From Paenarthrobacter nitroguajacolicus JCM 14115 (lineage in GTDB: Bacteria; Actinomycetota; Actinomycetes; Actinomycetales; Micrococcaceae): DNA of 26,285 bases. Positions within the stretch are counted from its first letter, which is position 1. Each line of letters opens with the position of its first letter. Of the stretch, positions 10,049 to 19,574 are shown piece after piece. The stretch is from the NCBI GenBank assembly GCA_001313365.1, contig BBFS01000068.1, positions 1 to 26,285 of the forward strand, written 5' to 3'. The position numbers and the translations under genes were made by a program. A model generated the notes under the pieces. That model was not told the DNA's origin, ran no database searches, and worked only from the letters and a program-made list of their open reading frames with translations.

Positions 10049-10107
10049 TTCGATGGTTCCCTGCGCAGACGCTGTTGCGAACGGCGGTGTGTGCAGGAAC
10101 CATCGAA
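10049..10107. terminator. Long hairpin between convergent purU and the PucR gene
   Basis: A perfect 12-base stem, TTCGATGGTTCC (10049-10060) with GGAACCATCGAA (10096-10107), encloses a 35-base loop. CTGC/GCAG just inside may extend the stem past one bulged base. Its place between two convergent stop codons suggests a bidirectional terminator. There is no strong T tract on either side, so termination strength is uncertain. Confidence 0.6.
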
Positions 10108-10122
10108 TTGGCGTTTAAGGAC

Positions 10123-11609
10123 CTACAACCGAGCCAGTCGCGTTGCCAGATGCAGCGCAGCCAGCCTGCCGGTTCCCCGCGGATCCCCGCCACACAGTTC
10201 AAAGATCCGTTGGAGCCTGTGATGCAGGGACTGCCTTTCCAGGTGCAGTTCTCTCGCAGCCTGGGCAGTGTTGCACCCGGTATCCAGCCAGACGGCCAGG
10301 GTCCGCATCAGTTCGGACTTCTTCAAGCGATCATGCTCGACGACGGCACCCAGCTGCCGCTGTACGAACTTCACGCGTGGCCGGGTCCAGCGACTCTTGG
10401 GCAAGGAGCTCCACGGCCAGCGTGTCAGCGTCCACGACACCGCCGCCGCCGCCGGCCGAGGGCAAATCCAGCGCGCGACGCGCCTCAGCCAAGGACCACG
10501 GCGCCTCACCGATTCCCCTGCCCAAAGGTCCGACGGCCACCAAGGACCCAGCCGGCACCTCCAGCTGACGCAGTGATTCCATGAGCGCACGCCGGGTGGC
10601 CGCCCCATCCCCCCCGCCGCACCTCCGGCCAACGACGCGAGTGCGATCAGTTCCGCATTGTTGGCATAGCTGGCGCTGTGCGGCACACCTTCACGAAGCA
10701 GCGCGTCCACTGCCGGACGAAGATGCCCGGCGCCGGTTGACCGAATCACTACCGCCGCCACCGCGCCCTTGGCTGGGAATCCCGAGGCCGGTCCGAGCTG
10801 CTGCAGCTGCCACTGCTGGCTCCCGGAATTGATGGCACGCATGAGCTCGATGCCCGCCAACTCCTTCAGCCGGGCGGCATGCGTTGCAGCAACGCCAGCC
10901 CCCCCAGGATGTCCACGGAACGTTCGCCCGCCACCCGCGCGAGGCCGCCATCGCCGTCGTCGGGCATGTGCAGTTCAAGTCTCGCGGCGAGGACGCCGCG
11001 CACCGGCACATCCACCGTGGTGACGGTGCCACGGTCGTCGAACGATCCGGCGGCGCCCAGGGTGAGGCCGACGGCGAGACCAGCCTGGCGCTGGCACCTG
11101 TCCTTTCGGACAAAACAGCCAGGAGTTGGTCGAGCCCGCCCCCCCGTGGGCAAGTTCGGCGGCCATCGCGTGGCTGGCCTGGTCACCGCGCTGAAGGTGT
11201 TCCACGGATTCGCTCACCAAGAGCGAATTGATCTCCTGCATGATTCCCACGAACGGGACCACCTGGCGTAGCTCTATGACCGGCAAGCCGGCGGCTCGGC
11301 AACCTCCAGCATGCTCACCGGAACTTCCGGCAGTGCCGGACCAGTCTCCAGGGCCAACGCGGCGACCCCCCCGCGGGCGGCCAATTCGCGAACGTAGTCG
11401 GCTTGCCGCTCGGCAGTGACGCCGGCGAGAGCCTGGCCTCCGCTCAGCAACAACTCGCCGCCACTGAGGAGCGGTGCGATGTCCAATACCTCGCTGGAGT
11501 GCACCCAACGGACGGGCCGGTTCAGCGCTTCCGGCACGTTATTAAGGAACCGGGGTTCTGCGGATTTGAGACTTTGGTACTCCAAAGCCGCACCCAACTC
11601 GATGGACAT
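10123..11609 (-). CDS. PucR/CdaR-family transcriptional regulator
   Basis: A regulator with the PucR layout. The N-terminal PucR-type sensing domain contains VRWVHSSEVLDIAPLLSGG and LLLSGGQALAGVTAERQADY. A degenerate GGDEF-like middle domain contains VAVGPLGRGIGEAPWSLAEA. The C-terminal helix-turn-helix contains DTGCNTAQAARELHLERQSL followed by HRLQRIFELCGGDPRG. The gene is read in fragments over all three minus frames, with changes near 11286, 11136, 11087, 10870, 10595 and 10375. C7 runs at 10609, 10899, 11139 and 11366 lie within it. About 490 residues are expected after correction. The ATG at 11609 has GGAG a few bases upstream. It is divergent from the NCS1 permease gene, the usual arrangement for PucR proteins that control nitrogen-compound uptake and breakdown. 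Confidence 0.85.
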
Positions 11610-11720
11610 GACACTCCGTATGGTTGTTCAGCATTTGCTTATACACATCGTATCTTGTTGCTGTGATGCGGGGGGGCACATACGCTGAAAGAGTCCCTTT
11701 CAAACACGGAGGCTCTCCCC
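11610..11720. promoter_or_regulatory. Divergent control region between the PucR gene and the permease
   Basis: A 111-base intergenic region with an AT-rich centre (about 11621-11660) holding TTGTTC, TTATACA and TATCTT elements that could be parts of promoters in either direction; none has ideal spacing. The permease has a clear ribosome-binding site, GGAGG at 11708-11712. A G7 run lies at 11670-11676. Control by the adjacent PucR protein is inferred from position only. Confidence 0.4.
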
Positions 11721-13262
11721 ATGCAAGACAACCTCTCCCCTGCGCCTTCAAGCCCATCGCAGTCAGGTCCGGCAACGGCGCCGGGCCATGACAGCGAAGC
11801 CTGGCTTCAGCCCATCCCCCGAAGCAGACCGTACCCGCAAAGTCTCCGGACAATTCTGGATCTGGGCGGGCGCCAACCTCGCACCTATCAACTGGGTGCT
11901 CGGCGCCCTTGGCATCCACCTCGGCCTCGGTTTCGCTGACACAGTGATCGTCCTGGTCCTGGGTAACCTGATCGGCATGCTGCTGTTCGGCTGCTTCGTT
12001 CTCCTTGGCCAGAAGACCGGCGCCACTGGCATGGTGCTCGCCCGCGCCGCTTTCGGTCGTCAAGGCAACTACCTCCCGGCCGCCATCCAAGCCCTGCTGG
12101 TGATCGGTTGGTGCGCAGTCAACACCTGGATCATCCTGGACCTGGTCATGGCCCTGTTCGGAACCCTTGGCTGGGTGGATCCCGACGCAAGAACTACGCC
12201 TGGAAGATCGGCGTCGCCACGGCCATCATGCAGCGCAGGTTGCCATCGCCTGGTTCGGCTACAAGGCCATTGCAGCCTTTGAGAAGTGGACGGTCCCGCC
12301 CACCATCATCATTCTGGCCGTCATGTCTTGCGTGGCATGGTTCGGCATGAAGATCGACTGGGGCTATGCAGGACCCGCAGGCAACATCCTCGAGGGGTCC
12401 GAGCGCATCGCCGCCATGAGCGCCGTGATGACCGCCATCGGCATCGGCTGGGGCATTACCTGGTTCACGTACGCCGCCGACTACTCCCGCTTCGTCAGCA
12501 CTTCGGTTCCCAAGCGCAGGGTCTACCTCGCCTCGGTTCTCGGCCAGTTCATCCCCGTAGTGTGGCTAGGCGTCCTCGGTGCAAGCCTGGCCACCAACAG
12601 CGGCGAGATCGACCCCCGGAAAACTGATCGTCCAGAACTTCGGCGTCCTGGCCCTCCCCCCCGTCCTCCTCATGGTGCTGCACGGCCCCATCGCCACCAA
12701 CATCCTGAACATCTACACCTTCTCCGTGGCCACCCAAGCCTGGACATCAAGATCAGTCGCCGCAAACTCAACCTGTTCGTCGGCGTCTTCTCGCTGATTG
12801 CCGTCGTATTCTTCATCTTCCAGGAGGACTTCGCCGCGGTGCTCGACGCCTGGCTGATCGGGCTGGTCGCTGGGTGGCCGCCTGGGGGGTGGCGTCATGC
12901 TGGTGCACTACTTCTGGCTGGAGAAGCGCTGGCCCGCCAAGGTTGACCGTCTCTTCGATGCCGTGGGAACGCACCGCCTGCCCGTCATCAACTGGGCCGG
13001 AATCGTGTCCCTCCTGGTGGGGATCTTTTCCACCTGGCTGTTCATGTACGGGCTGGTTCCTGCCATGCAAGGCCCCCCCATCGCCGTGGCCCTCGGCGGC
13101 TGGGACCTCTCGTGGCTGGCTGGTGGCCTCACCAGCGCTGCGAGTTATGCAGTCCTCGGCCCGCGGGAACACAAGAAATACCTTCTAGCGGATTCGAACC
13201 ACGTCTCTGTCACGCAGCCGGCCGCACCCGCACCCGTAGTTCCCGAAAGGACCACAGCATGA
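11721..13262 (+). CDS. NCS1-family permease (cytosine/purine/ureide transporter-like)
   Basis: An integral membrane permease of the nucleobase:cation symporter-1 family with about 12 hydrophobic segments. FWIWAGANLAPINWVLGAL is the typical first membrane segment. ARAAFGRQGNYLPA, IGIGWGITWFTYAADYSRF and NILNIYTFSVATQAL match conserved NCS1 regions. The C-terminus ends in a hydrophilic Pro/Ala-rich tail. The frame changes near 11817 (C5 for C4), 12181, 12232, 12614, 12738 and 12870-12896. C7 runs at 12656 and 13073 are probable in-frame gains. About 505 residues are expected. The ATG at 11721 has GGAGG eight bases upstream, and the stop overlaps the next gene's start (ATGA). Substrate cannot be read from sequence; a nucleobase, hydantoin or allantoin is plausible given the PucR regulator and the PuuE-like neighbour. 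Confidence 0.87.
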
Positions 13263-14215
13263 ACCAGCCCGCTTTCGCTGATTCGCTCCACCCGATCACA
13301 TGGCCGCAGGGCTACCAAGCTGCAGCGTCCTTCAGTTTCGACGTCGACGCAGAGTCCTGCACCATCGCGCACGATCCTTCCAGCACCCGGCGCATGTCCC
13401 TCATGAGCCACCAGTCGTATGGCCCCCCCAAGATCGCGGTGCCGCGCTTGCTTCAGATCCTGGACCGCCAGGACATCAAGGGGACGTTCTTCGTTCCGGG
13501 CTTCACGGCTGAAAGCTACCCGGATGTCGTCCGCAGGATCGCTGATGCAGGGCACGAAATCGCCCACCACGGCTACCTTCACGAGCCAATGCAGGGCATC
13601 GACGCTGCAACCGAGGCCGGTTACCTGGACCGGGGACTCGAGGCTCTGGCCAACGTCGCGGGGGATCCGGCCGGTTGGTTATCGGGCACCTTGGTGGGAG
13701 TTGAACTGGCAGTCGCCGGCACTCCTTGCGGACCGTGGCTTCCTCTATGATTCAAGCCTGCTCGACGGCGATGCCCCCTACCGCATGGCGGTCGCCGAAG
13801 GCGACTCCCGTGACATCGTGGAGATCCCCGTGGACTGGGCATTGGATGACTGGGAGCAGTACGGTTCTACCCGGGAGTCACCGGCAGCGGGGGTCATCGA
13901 GAGCCCGGCCAAGCGCTGGAAATGTGGACCCTCGAAGCTCAGGCCCACCACTCCCAGGGCAGCTGCTTCGTCCTGACCAACCACCCGTTCATTTCAGGCC
14001 GACCGTCCCGTGCCGTCGCCTTGGAGCAGCTGATCGAGAGGGTCAAGGAGCTGGACGGCATGTGGGTCACCACGCTGGCTGAGATTGCGCAGCACACCAA
14101 GGACACCGTGCAGGAAATCCACACCCACGCGCGAATCGAGGTTCCACTGTTCCCGGGAGCCGGCGCAAGCTTCCGCCCCCCCGCGCAGGTCCACGTCCCC
14201 CCCGCGCACCACTAG
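13259..14215 (+). CDS. Polysaccharide deacetylase-family hydrolase (PuuE/PgdA-like)
   Basis: A NodB-homology hydrolase. ASFSFDVDAES supplies the motif-1 aspartates. GHEIAHHGYLHEPM supplies the HxxxH metal pair. GYRAPWWELN is the motif-3 region, and GSCFVLTNHPFISGRPSR is near the end. No signal peptide is seen, so a cytoplasmic role is likely, as in PuuE-type allantoinases or related cyclic amidases; the Helicobacter PgdA type is the alternative. The frame changes near 13670, 13864, 13890 and 13913. C7 runs at 13423, 14176 and 14197 add residues. About 315 residues are expected. It is translationally coupled to the permease (ATGA overlap at 13259-13262), so it probably acts on what the permease imports. 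Confidence 0.85.
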
Positions 14216-14224
14216 CCCTCCCGC

Positions 14225-14306
14225 CGAGATGGCACTTCACCCCCCCCATGTTGAACCGCAACATGGGGGGTGAGCTGCCATCTCGACGCAGGGTTTTTGG
14301 GGGTTT
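14225..14306 (+). terminator. Strong hairpin terminator after the deacetylase gene
   Basis: A long stem-loop: CGAGATGGCA (14225-14234) pairs with TGCCATCTCG (14276-14285). Within it a C-run arm ending CCCATGTT pairs with AACATGGG, leaving the loop GAACCGC. On the plus strand TTTTT and later TTTT follow within 25 bases. It separates the convergent deacetylase and DUF456 genes. The inner arms have C8 on one side and G6 on the other, an imbalance that fits the run-length errors seen elsewhere. Confidence 0.8.
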
Positions 14307-14812
14307 TAGCCGTTAACGGCGTTGATCCAGACGCCGATGATCCACGTACTGGCCGCAGCACAGGCGAGTCCGAACTCCACCAGGATGCCGATGCCAGTCG
14401 CTTTCAGCGCAGCGCCGCTGGAACGCACAGCTGCACGGAAGTCACGGGTCCGCTGGACTTCACTGAGGAGAAGTCCGACGGCGAACCCAACAAAGAGCCC
14501 CACCACGGGAATGACGAACATTCCCACAACACCCAGGACCACGCCGATCAGCACAGACCTGTTGGGGGGGATACCGTGCTGTTTCAGTTTCCTTCCGGTG
14601 AGCACGGCACTAGCCGCCATTCCCGCCACCACGAACACCATTCCGACGGCGAAGATCACCCAGCCGAGCGGACCTGCACCTCCCCAGATGGCCCAAGCCA
14701 GCAGGCTCGCGCCAATGAGGATGCTCCCGGGAAGTACGGGAATGATGGTTCCGGCGACACCTACCGCAATGGCCAGGCCGCACAGGATGGTCACGATAAG
14801 TTCGGCATTCAT
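14306..14812 (-). CDS. DUF456-family small integral membrane protein
   Basis: A 168-residue, strongly hydrophobic protein in one intact frame. About four or five membrane segments are visible, with glycine-rich repeats such as IIPVLPGSILIGASLLAW and SVLIGVVLGVVGMFVIP typical of DUF456 proteins. The charged stretch LSEVQRTRDFRAAVRSS near residue 115 is also typical. Function is unknown. The G7 run at 14564-14570 gives HGIPPNRS, where the family spacing suggests one proline fewer. It is followed by the strong hairpin on its 3' side. No operon partner is obvious; the malic enzyme upstream on the same strand is about 125 bases away with its own hairpin. Confidence 0.8.
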   Translation of the reverse strand: MNAELIVTILCGLAIAVGVAGTIIPVLPGSILIGASLLAWAIWGGAGPLGWVIFAVGMVFVVAGMAASAVLTGRKLKQHGIPPNRSVLIGVVLGVVGMFVIPVVGLFVGFAVGLLLSEVQRTRDFRAAVRSSGAALKATGIGILVEFGLACAAASTWIIGVWINAVNG

Positions 14813-14882
14813 GGCCCCCCCAAGTCTATGGGCCGCTTGGCCGGCCAGCGGCGCAGCCAGACCGGCTTAACCACAAACGACG

Positions 14883-14910
14883 CGACGCTCCCCAGCAGGG
14901 GGAAGCGTCG
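14883..14910 (-). terminator. Hairpin downstream of the malic enzyme gene
   Basis: Inverted repeat CGACGCT-CCCC (from 14883) with GGGG-A-AGCGTCG (to 14910) around a short AGCA loop, with one bulge. It lies 27 bases past the malic enzyme stop on the minus strand and is followed there by GTTTGTGG, a weak T-rich tail. Confidence 0.55.
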
Positions 14911-14937
14911 CCGTCGTTGGTTCGAAGTCGGTAACCG

Positions 14938-16132
14938 CTATTCAGTCACTGCGGCAGCGACTGCCGCGGTGACGGCCGGCGCCACTCGGGCGTCCAGCGG
15001 GCTCGGCACGATGTAGTCCGCCGAGAGGTCTTCTGCGGCCAGTTCAGCGATGGCGTTGGCTGCGGCGATCTTCATGGCCGGCGTGATGCGGCGGGCCTTG
15101 GCGTCGAGTGCGCCGCGGAAGATGCCGGGGAAGGCCAGCACGTTGTTGATCTGGTTCGGGAAGTCGCTGCGGCCGGTGGCAACTACTGCTGCATAGTTCC
15201 GGGCAACCTCGGAACAACTTCCGGGTCCGGGTTGGACAGGGCGAACACGATCGACTGGTCGTTCATCAGCTTCAGGTGTTCTTCATCCAGCTTGGAAGAG
15301 GAGACGCCCACAAAGACGTCGGCACCCGTCAGACCTTCACCCGGACCACCGGTGATGCCGCGCGGGTTGGTCCGCTGCGCCATACGGGCCTTGACGCTTC
15401 CGGGGTCGGCCACGAGGTCGGCACGGTCAGCGTTGACCACGCCCTTGGAGTCGAGCAGGATGACGTCCTTGATGCCAACAGCGAGGAGAATCTCGCAATG
15501 GCGATGCCTGCGGCACCTGCGCCGGAGACAACAACTTTGAGGCCGGTGAGTTCGCGCTGAGTCACCTTGGCAGCATTGGTCAGGGCGGCAAGGACCACGA
15601 CGGCGGTGCCGTGCTGGTCATCGTGCATGACCGGGCAGTCCAAGGCTTCGATCAGGCGCTCTTCGAGTTCGAAGCAGCGCGGAGCCGAGATGTCCTCAAG
15701 GTTCACGGCGCCGAAGCTCGGGCGGAGACGGACCAGGGTCTCGATGATCTCGTCCACGTCGGTGGTGTTGAGCACCAGCGGAATGGAGTCGAGATCGCCG
15801 AAGGACTTGAACAGGGCCGACTTTCCCTCCATGACCGGCAATGAGGCGCTGGGGGGGCCAATGTTGCCAAGACCCAGAACGGCAGTGCCATCGCTGACCA
15901 CAACAACCAGGCGTTCAGCAGGTGTGCGTGCGGGCAAGTTCGGGGGGGTTGGCGTGGATCGCGCGGCTGACCTGGGCGACGCCCGGGGGGGTGTATGCGA
16001 TGGAAAGGTCCCGCTTGTTATTGAGCGGAACGGTGCTGGAGATGGTCAGCTTGCCGCCTTCGTGTGCCGCGAAGATCTCTTCTTCGCTCAGTACCAGGCG
16101 TCGTTATCAGTTGCAATTGTCTCAATGGACAC
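14938..16132 (-). CDS. NAD(P)-dependent malic enzyme (malate dehydrogenase, oxaloacetate-decarboxylating)
   Basis: Oxidatively decarboxylates malate to pyruvate. Corrected translation shows [25 protein letters not shown] (catalytic tyrosine), [37 protein letters not shown], the nucleotide-binding [18 protein letters not shown], and [16 protein letters not shown] with [20 protein letters not shown] place the start at GTG 16132 because GAGGAG lies about eight bases upstream and the translation begins [12 protein letters not shown]. Frame losses are near 16090 (W-V-L-S, one G), 15917 (two G), 15502 (one A) and 15212 (one C). G7 runs at 15851, 15942 and 15984 add residues. Corrected length is about 396 residues. 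The 278 bases between this start and the tetR stop hold its promoter region, but I could not pick out a clear promoter. Confidence 0.92.
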
Positions 16133-16410
16133 GTCTTTGTCTCCTCAGGCTAGCCGTGAACCCACGGCACGATTCGGGCAGGAACAGAACTGCTGGTGCG
16201 GACCAAGGGTGACTGGTCCGGCATTGCTTCTGCAGATAGGGGGGGCTGCTAGCCGCTTCGGTGTTTCCAGCCTAGGGAAGCGCCGAGGGTACAAGATTCA
16301 ATACCAAGAGAGACGATTCGAGAGTAAAACGTTCAACCAGCTATAAATGTGATCTACGTCATTCCAAAAAACGTGTTCTTACGCCTTGCCGGTCTAGACC
16401 AGCAGGACTT

Positions 16411-17024
16411 TCACTCCTCGCCAGTGAGGAGCGTGCACGCTTTCTTGAGATCCTTCTCGGCCTCAAACAGAGATAGCCTGCGACAGCGGACGGCTTGTAC
16501 CAACCCGCTCACCAGGTGCAACAGGATCCGGGCCCTGACGGCATCCTTCCCGGGGTCCCTGCTCAGCGACCCAACCACTTCCTCGGACAGGGCATCTATT
16601 TCCCGCAGTAGCTGCGCAGTGTCATCGTCCTTGCCCGCGGGCCGGATGAGGCAGTGTTCCACTCCCGGCTGCATGACCCTCAGATGGAAAATCTCCATCA
16701 TCAAACCGGCGAGGGCGTGGCCTTTGCTTCCCGCAATCGGACGCCGTCGCGGAGTTCCCGCAGCTGCTGCCGATAGACGGCCAGCATGAGGTGGGCAGTA
16801 GAGGGAAAGTAGCGGTAGAGCGTGCCAAGTGGAATGTCAGCGCGGGCGGCAACGTCAGACAAGCTCAAGGTATCGAATTGCCGCTGGGCAAATCCTTCGG
16901 CAGTCTTCAGGATGCGGGCATAGCGCAGCTGCTGCCGCGGCGTGGTGGGTGCGGCAGCCATACGGGGCAGCCCCCCCGTGGTCAGGTCAAGGGAGTAGGG
17001 TTCCAGTGAGTTTGATGCGGGCAT
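16411..17024 (-). CDS. TetR-family transcriptional regulator
   Basis: A one-component regulator of about 203 residues. The N-terminal helix-turn-helix (about residues 30-75) reads LSLSDVAARADIPLGTLYRY followed by FPSTAHLMLAVYRQQL, a classical TetR signature. The C-terminal helical ligand domain includes GHALAGLMMEIFHLRVMQPG and ends KKACTLLTGEE. One frame change lies near 16730, where one base appears to be missing between RDGVR and AGSKGHA. The C7 at 16971 adds a residue in GGLPR. Target and ligand are unknown. It is divergent from the first secreted FG-GAP gene over about 200 bases and lies upstream of nothing else on its strand, so it could regulate itself, the FG-GAP pair or malic enzyme. 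Confidence 0.87.
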
Positions 17025-17228
17025 TTCCGGCGATCTCTTGGCAGGCTGACAAGGAAACGGCCGGCTGGGTCAAGGACCGCGGCTGGCCGATCGCATCAAT
17101 GATACGGGAGCAAAATGACCGTTTGCTGAGAGCTCCCTTTGCGCCCATGAGCCACGCCGTTCCCGGCTATCGACCCTGCAGACACATACACTTCATGCAG
17201 GTTTGATGGCGCACCGGGAGGAACACGC

Positions 17229-18362
17229 ATGGGGACATTACGACGTCGGATTGCAGCCGCGCTGCTAGCCGCCACTGTGGCGGCCATGGCACTTAGTCCT
17301 CTACCGGCGTCGGCCGCGCCCAGCAACGGACCAGACCCCCCATACTCAACGGCGAAGCGTTTGTGGGCAAAAAGCTGTCCGCTGACATAGGTGCCTACAC
17401 TTTTTATGGCTGCGGGGGGGTGGCAAAGGCCCGGACTTCACGGTGTACTGGACCCGGGATGGCTTCCTCGTGGCCGGCGAAACTAGCCGGAGCTACCTCC
17501 TTGAGCCCGATGACACAGCGCCCGGATGGCCGCCCACGTCACGGCCAGCAGAACGGCCTGCGGCGGAGAATCCCTGCACAGCAACGAAACCAAGCCTGTT
17601 GGCGCCGTGAACCGGGCGGCAGGATTCACGGGACGCAGCTTCGAACTCTTAACCCGCGCCAATGACGGCTCGCTGTTGCTCTACGGGCGAAATGGCAGTG
17701 CCTGGGACCCTGCCCGGACAGTGGATATGCTTCAACATCTTCAACACGGCATTCTCCCCTGGCGACTTCGACGGCGACGGCAAAAGCGACGTGATCGTTC
17801 GCGACTCCGTCGGCGGGCTCTACCTCTTCGGCGGAGACGGGGCCGGGGGGGATGGAAGCCGGCCAAGTCAATCGGCAATGGATGGAACGTATTCGACTCC
17901 ATCATCGGCCCGGGCGACTTCAACGGCGATGGCCACAACGACGTCCTGGCAAGAGAACCCGGCGGCGCCCTTTATCTCTACCCGGGCAATGGCGCCGGCG
18001 GATGGTTGGCTCGAACCGCCGTCGGGACCGGCTGGAACGTTATGGACGCATTGGCAACCCCTGGCGACTTCAATGGCGACGGCAATGTGGACATCCTGGC
18101 GCGTGACCGCAGTGGGTACCTGTTCTTTTACGGAGGCAACGGTGCAGGCGGCTGGTCACGGTCCTGGATGATCGGCGTCGGATGGAACGCGCTCAGGTTC
18201 ATAGGCGGCGCCGGCGACTTCAACGGGGGGGACGGCTTCCCCGACGTTTACGGGGTGGACCAGCAAGGCCGCTTGCTTGCCTACTACAGCGACGGAAAGA
18301 CCGGCTGGAAGGGCTCCGAGGTTGTAGGCGCAGGCTTTGGCTGGTTCACAGCAATCTTCTAG
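17229..18362 (+). CDS. Secreted FG-GAP/VCBS repeat protein, copy 1
   Basis: An exported protein with a signal peptide (RRRIAAALLAATVAAMALSP, cleavage near ASA-AP). Next is an Ig-like module (ILNGEAFVGKKLSADIG, FTVYWTRDGFLVAGETSRSY). Last come about four FG-GAP units of roughly 46 residues with calcium-binding cores DFDGDGKSD, DFNGDGHND, DFNGDGNVD and DFNG-DGFPD, each followed by a GGLYLF/GALYLYPGNGAGGW-type strand. The ATG at 17229 has GGGAGG upstream. The frame changes near 17336 (C6), 17414-17420, 17523, 17715 and 17845-17851. FG-GAP proteins fold as beta-propellers used for extracellular binding or adhesion; the partner is unknown. It is the paralogue of the gene 52 bases downstream. Confidence 0.83.
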
Positions 18363-18368
18363 GAAAAT

Positions 18369-18404
18369 CCCAGACGCGGTACCATTAACCGCATAAAGTC
18401 TGGG
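18369..18404 (+). promoter_or_regulatory. Hairpin between the two FG-GAP genes
   Basis: CCCAGAC-GCGGT (18369-18380) pairs with ACCGC (18388-18392) and GTCTGGG (18398-18404), with a short unpaired ATAAA bulge. It fills most of the 52-base gap between the genes, and its last bases touch the GGGGAGGA ribosome-binding site of copy 2 (18403-18410). It has no T tract, so it may act on message stability or translation of copy 2 rather than as a terminator. Confidence 0.45.
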
Positions 18405-18414
18405 GGAGGACACA

Positions 18415-19572
18415 ATGTTTGCTTCATCACGCCCTACGTCCGGCATGCGCCGGGCAATTGCCGGAGTAGCGGCTGCGATCTTTGCAGCAGTAGTACTTGC
18501 CCCCGCTCCCGCCATGGCCAACATGGACCCTGAACCTCCAGTAATTACAGGCGCTCCCTATGTTGGTTCCACGCTGACAGTTTCATGGGATCCTATGGCC
18601 TATAAGGCTGCGCCCAGGCTCCGGGCCCGATACACGCATCTACTGGACTCGCGACGGCGAGTTGGCCGCCGACCATACAACCTGGCCCCCCCACTACCTC
18701 CTCGGCGAAGAAGACCGCGGCAAAACCATCGCAGCGCACCTGGTGGCAAACCATCCCTGCGAGGGCCTGGAAGTTGCCAGCGAGGAAACTGCACCAATTT
18801 CGGCTTCGAACCGCCCCCCCAATGGCTTCACCAGCCGCGGCGCATTCGAGCTCCTGGCCCGCCGCAGCGACGGCGCTTGGTGATGTACCCGCGCGTGTTC
18901 AACAGCTGGGAACCGGCACGGACCGTCGGCGCCGGCTGGAACATCTTCCCCACAGTGCTCTCCCCCGGCGATTTCGACGGCGACGGCAGCAACGACGTCC
19001 TGGGTCGGGACTCGGCCGGCGGCCTTTACCTGTACAGCGGCGATGGTTCAGGCGGCTGGAACGGTCCCAGGAAAGTCGGCACCGGTTGGAACATCTTCAC
19101 GTCGTTGGTGGCCCCCGGGGGGGACTTCAACAGCGATGGCACCAACGACATCCTGGCCCGCGATGCCAACGGAATTCTTTACCTCTACCCCGGGGGGGAC
19201 GGGGGAGGGCGGATGGCTGCCCAGGTCCGTGGCCGGCCAAGGCTGGAACGCCCTGAACGCGATCATCACCCCCCCGGCGACTTCGACGGCGACACAAACG
19301 TTGACGTCCTGGCCCGGGACGCTTCCGGCTACCTGAGGCTCTACAGCGGAAACGGCACCGGTGGCTGGAACGGCATGACCGTTGTTGGTCAAGGCTGGAA
19401 CGGCATGAGCAAGATCGGCAGCGCAGGCGACATCAACGCCGACGGCAGCCTCGACGTCTTTGCCGTGGACGGCTCAGGCCAACTGCGCGCCTACTACGGC
19501 AACGGCAATGCCGGCTGGGCCGGTGCTGAAGTGGTGGGCTGGGGCTGGGGCGGGTTCACGGACCTGTTCTAG
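18415..19572 (+). CDS. Secreted FG-GAP/VCBS repeat protein, copy 2
   Basis: A paralogue of the preceding gene with the same layout. The signal peptide (MRRAIAGVAAAIFAAVVLAP, cleavage near AMA-NM) is followed by an Ig-like module with PPVITGAPYVGSTLTVSWDP and IYWTRDGELAADHTTWPHY, then four FG-GAP units with DFDGDGSND, DFNSDGTND, DFDGDTNVD and DINADGSLD cores and GLYLYSGDGSGGW-type strands. The third core lacks one usual glycine. The ATG at 18415 has GGGGAGGA five bases upstream. Frame changes occur near 18615, 18650-18690, 18882 and 19192-19270. C7/G7 runs at 18686, 18814, 19117, 19192 and 19269 lie within it. It ends two bases before the stop of the convergent MFS gene. Confidence 0.83.
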   Translation: MFASSRPTSGMRRAIAGVAAAIFAAVVLAPAPAMANMDPEPPVITGAPYVGSTLTVSWDPMAYKAAPRLRARYTHLLDSRRRVGRRPYNLAPPLPPRRRRPRQNHRSAPGGKPSLRGPGSCQRGNCTNFGFEPPPQWLHQPRRIRAPGPPQRRRLVMYPRVFNSWEPARTVGAGWNIFPTVLSPGDFDGDGSNDVLGRDSAGGLYLYSGDGSGGWNGPRKVGTGWNIFTSLVAPGGDFNSDGTNDILARDANGILYLYPGGDGGGRMAAQVRGRPRLERPERDHHPPGDFDGDTNVDVLARDASGYLRLYSGNGTGGWNGMTVVGQGWNGMSKIGSAGDINADGSLDVFAVDGSGQLRAYYGNGNAGWAGAEVVGWGWGGFTDLF

Positions 19573-19574
19573 GT

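Noticed and set aside
14270..15016. A 248-codon plus-strand open frame across the DUF456 gene and malic enzyme end
   Set aside because: It covers two minus-strand genes and their terminator; its translation is hydrophilic with no domain, which is typical of an antisense shadow.
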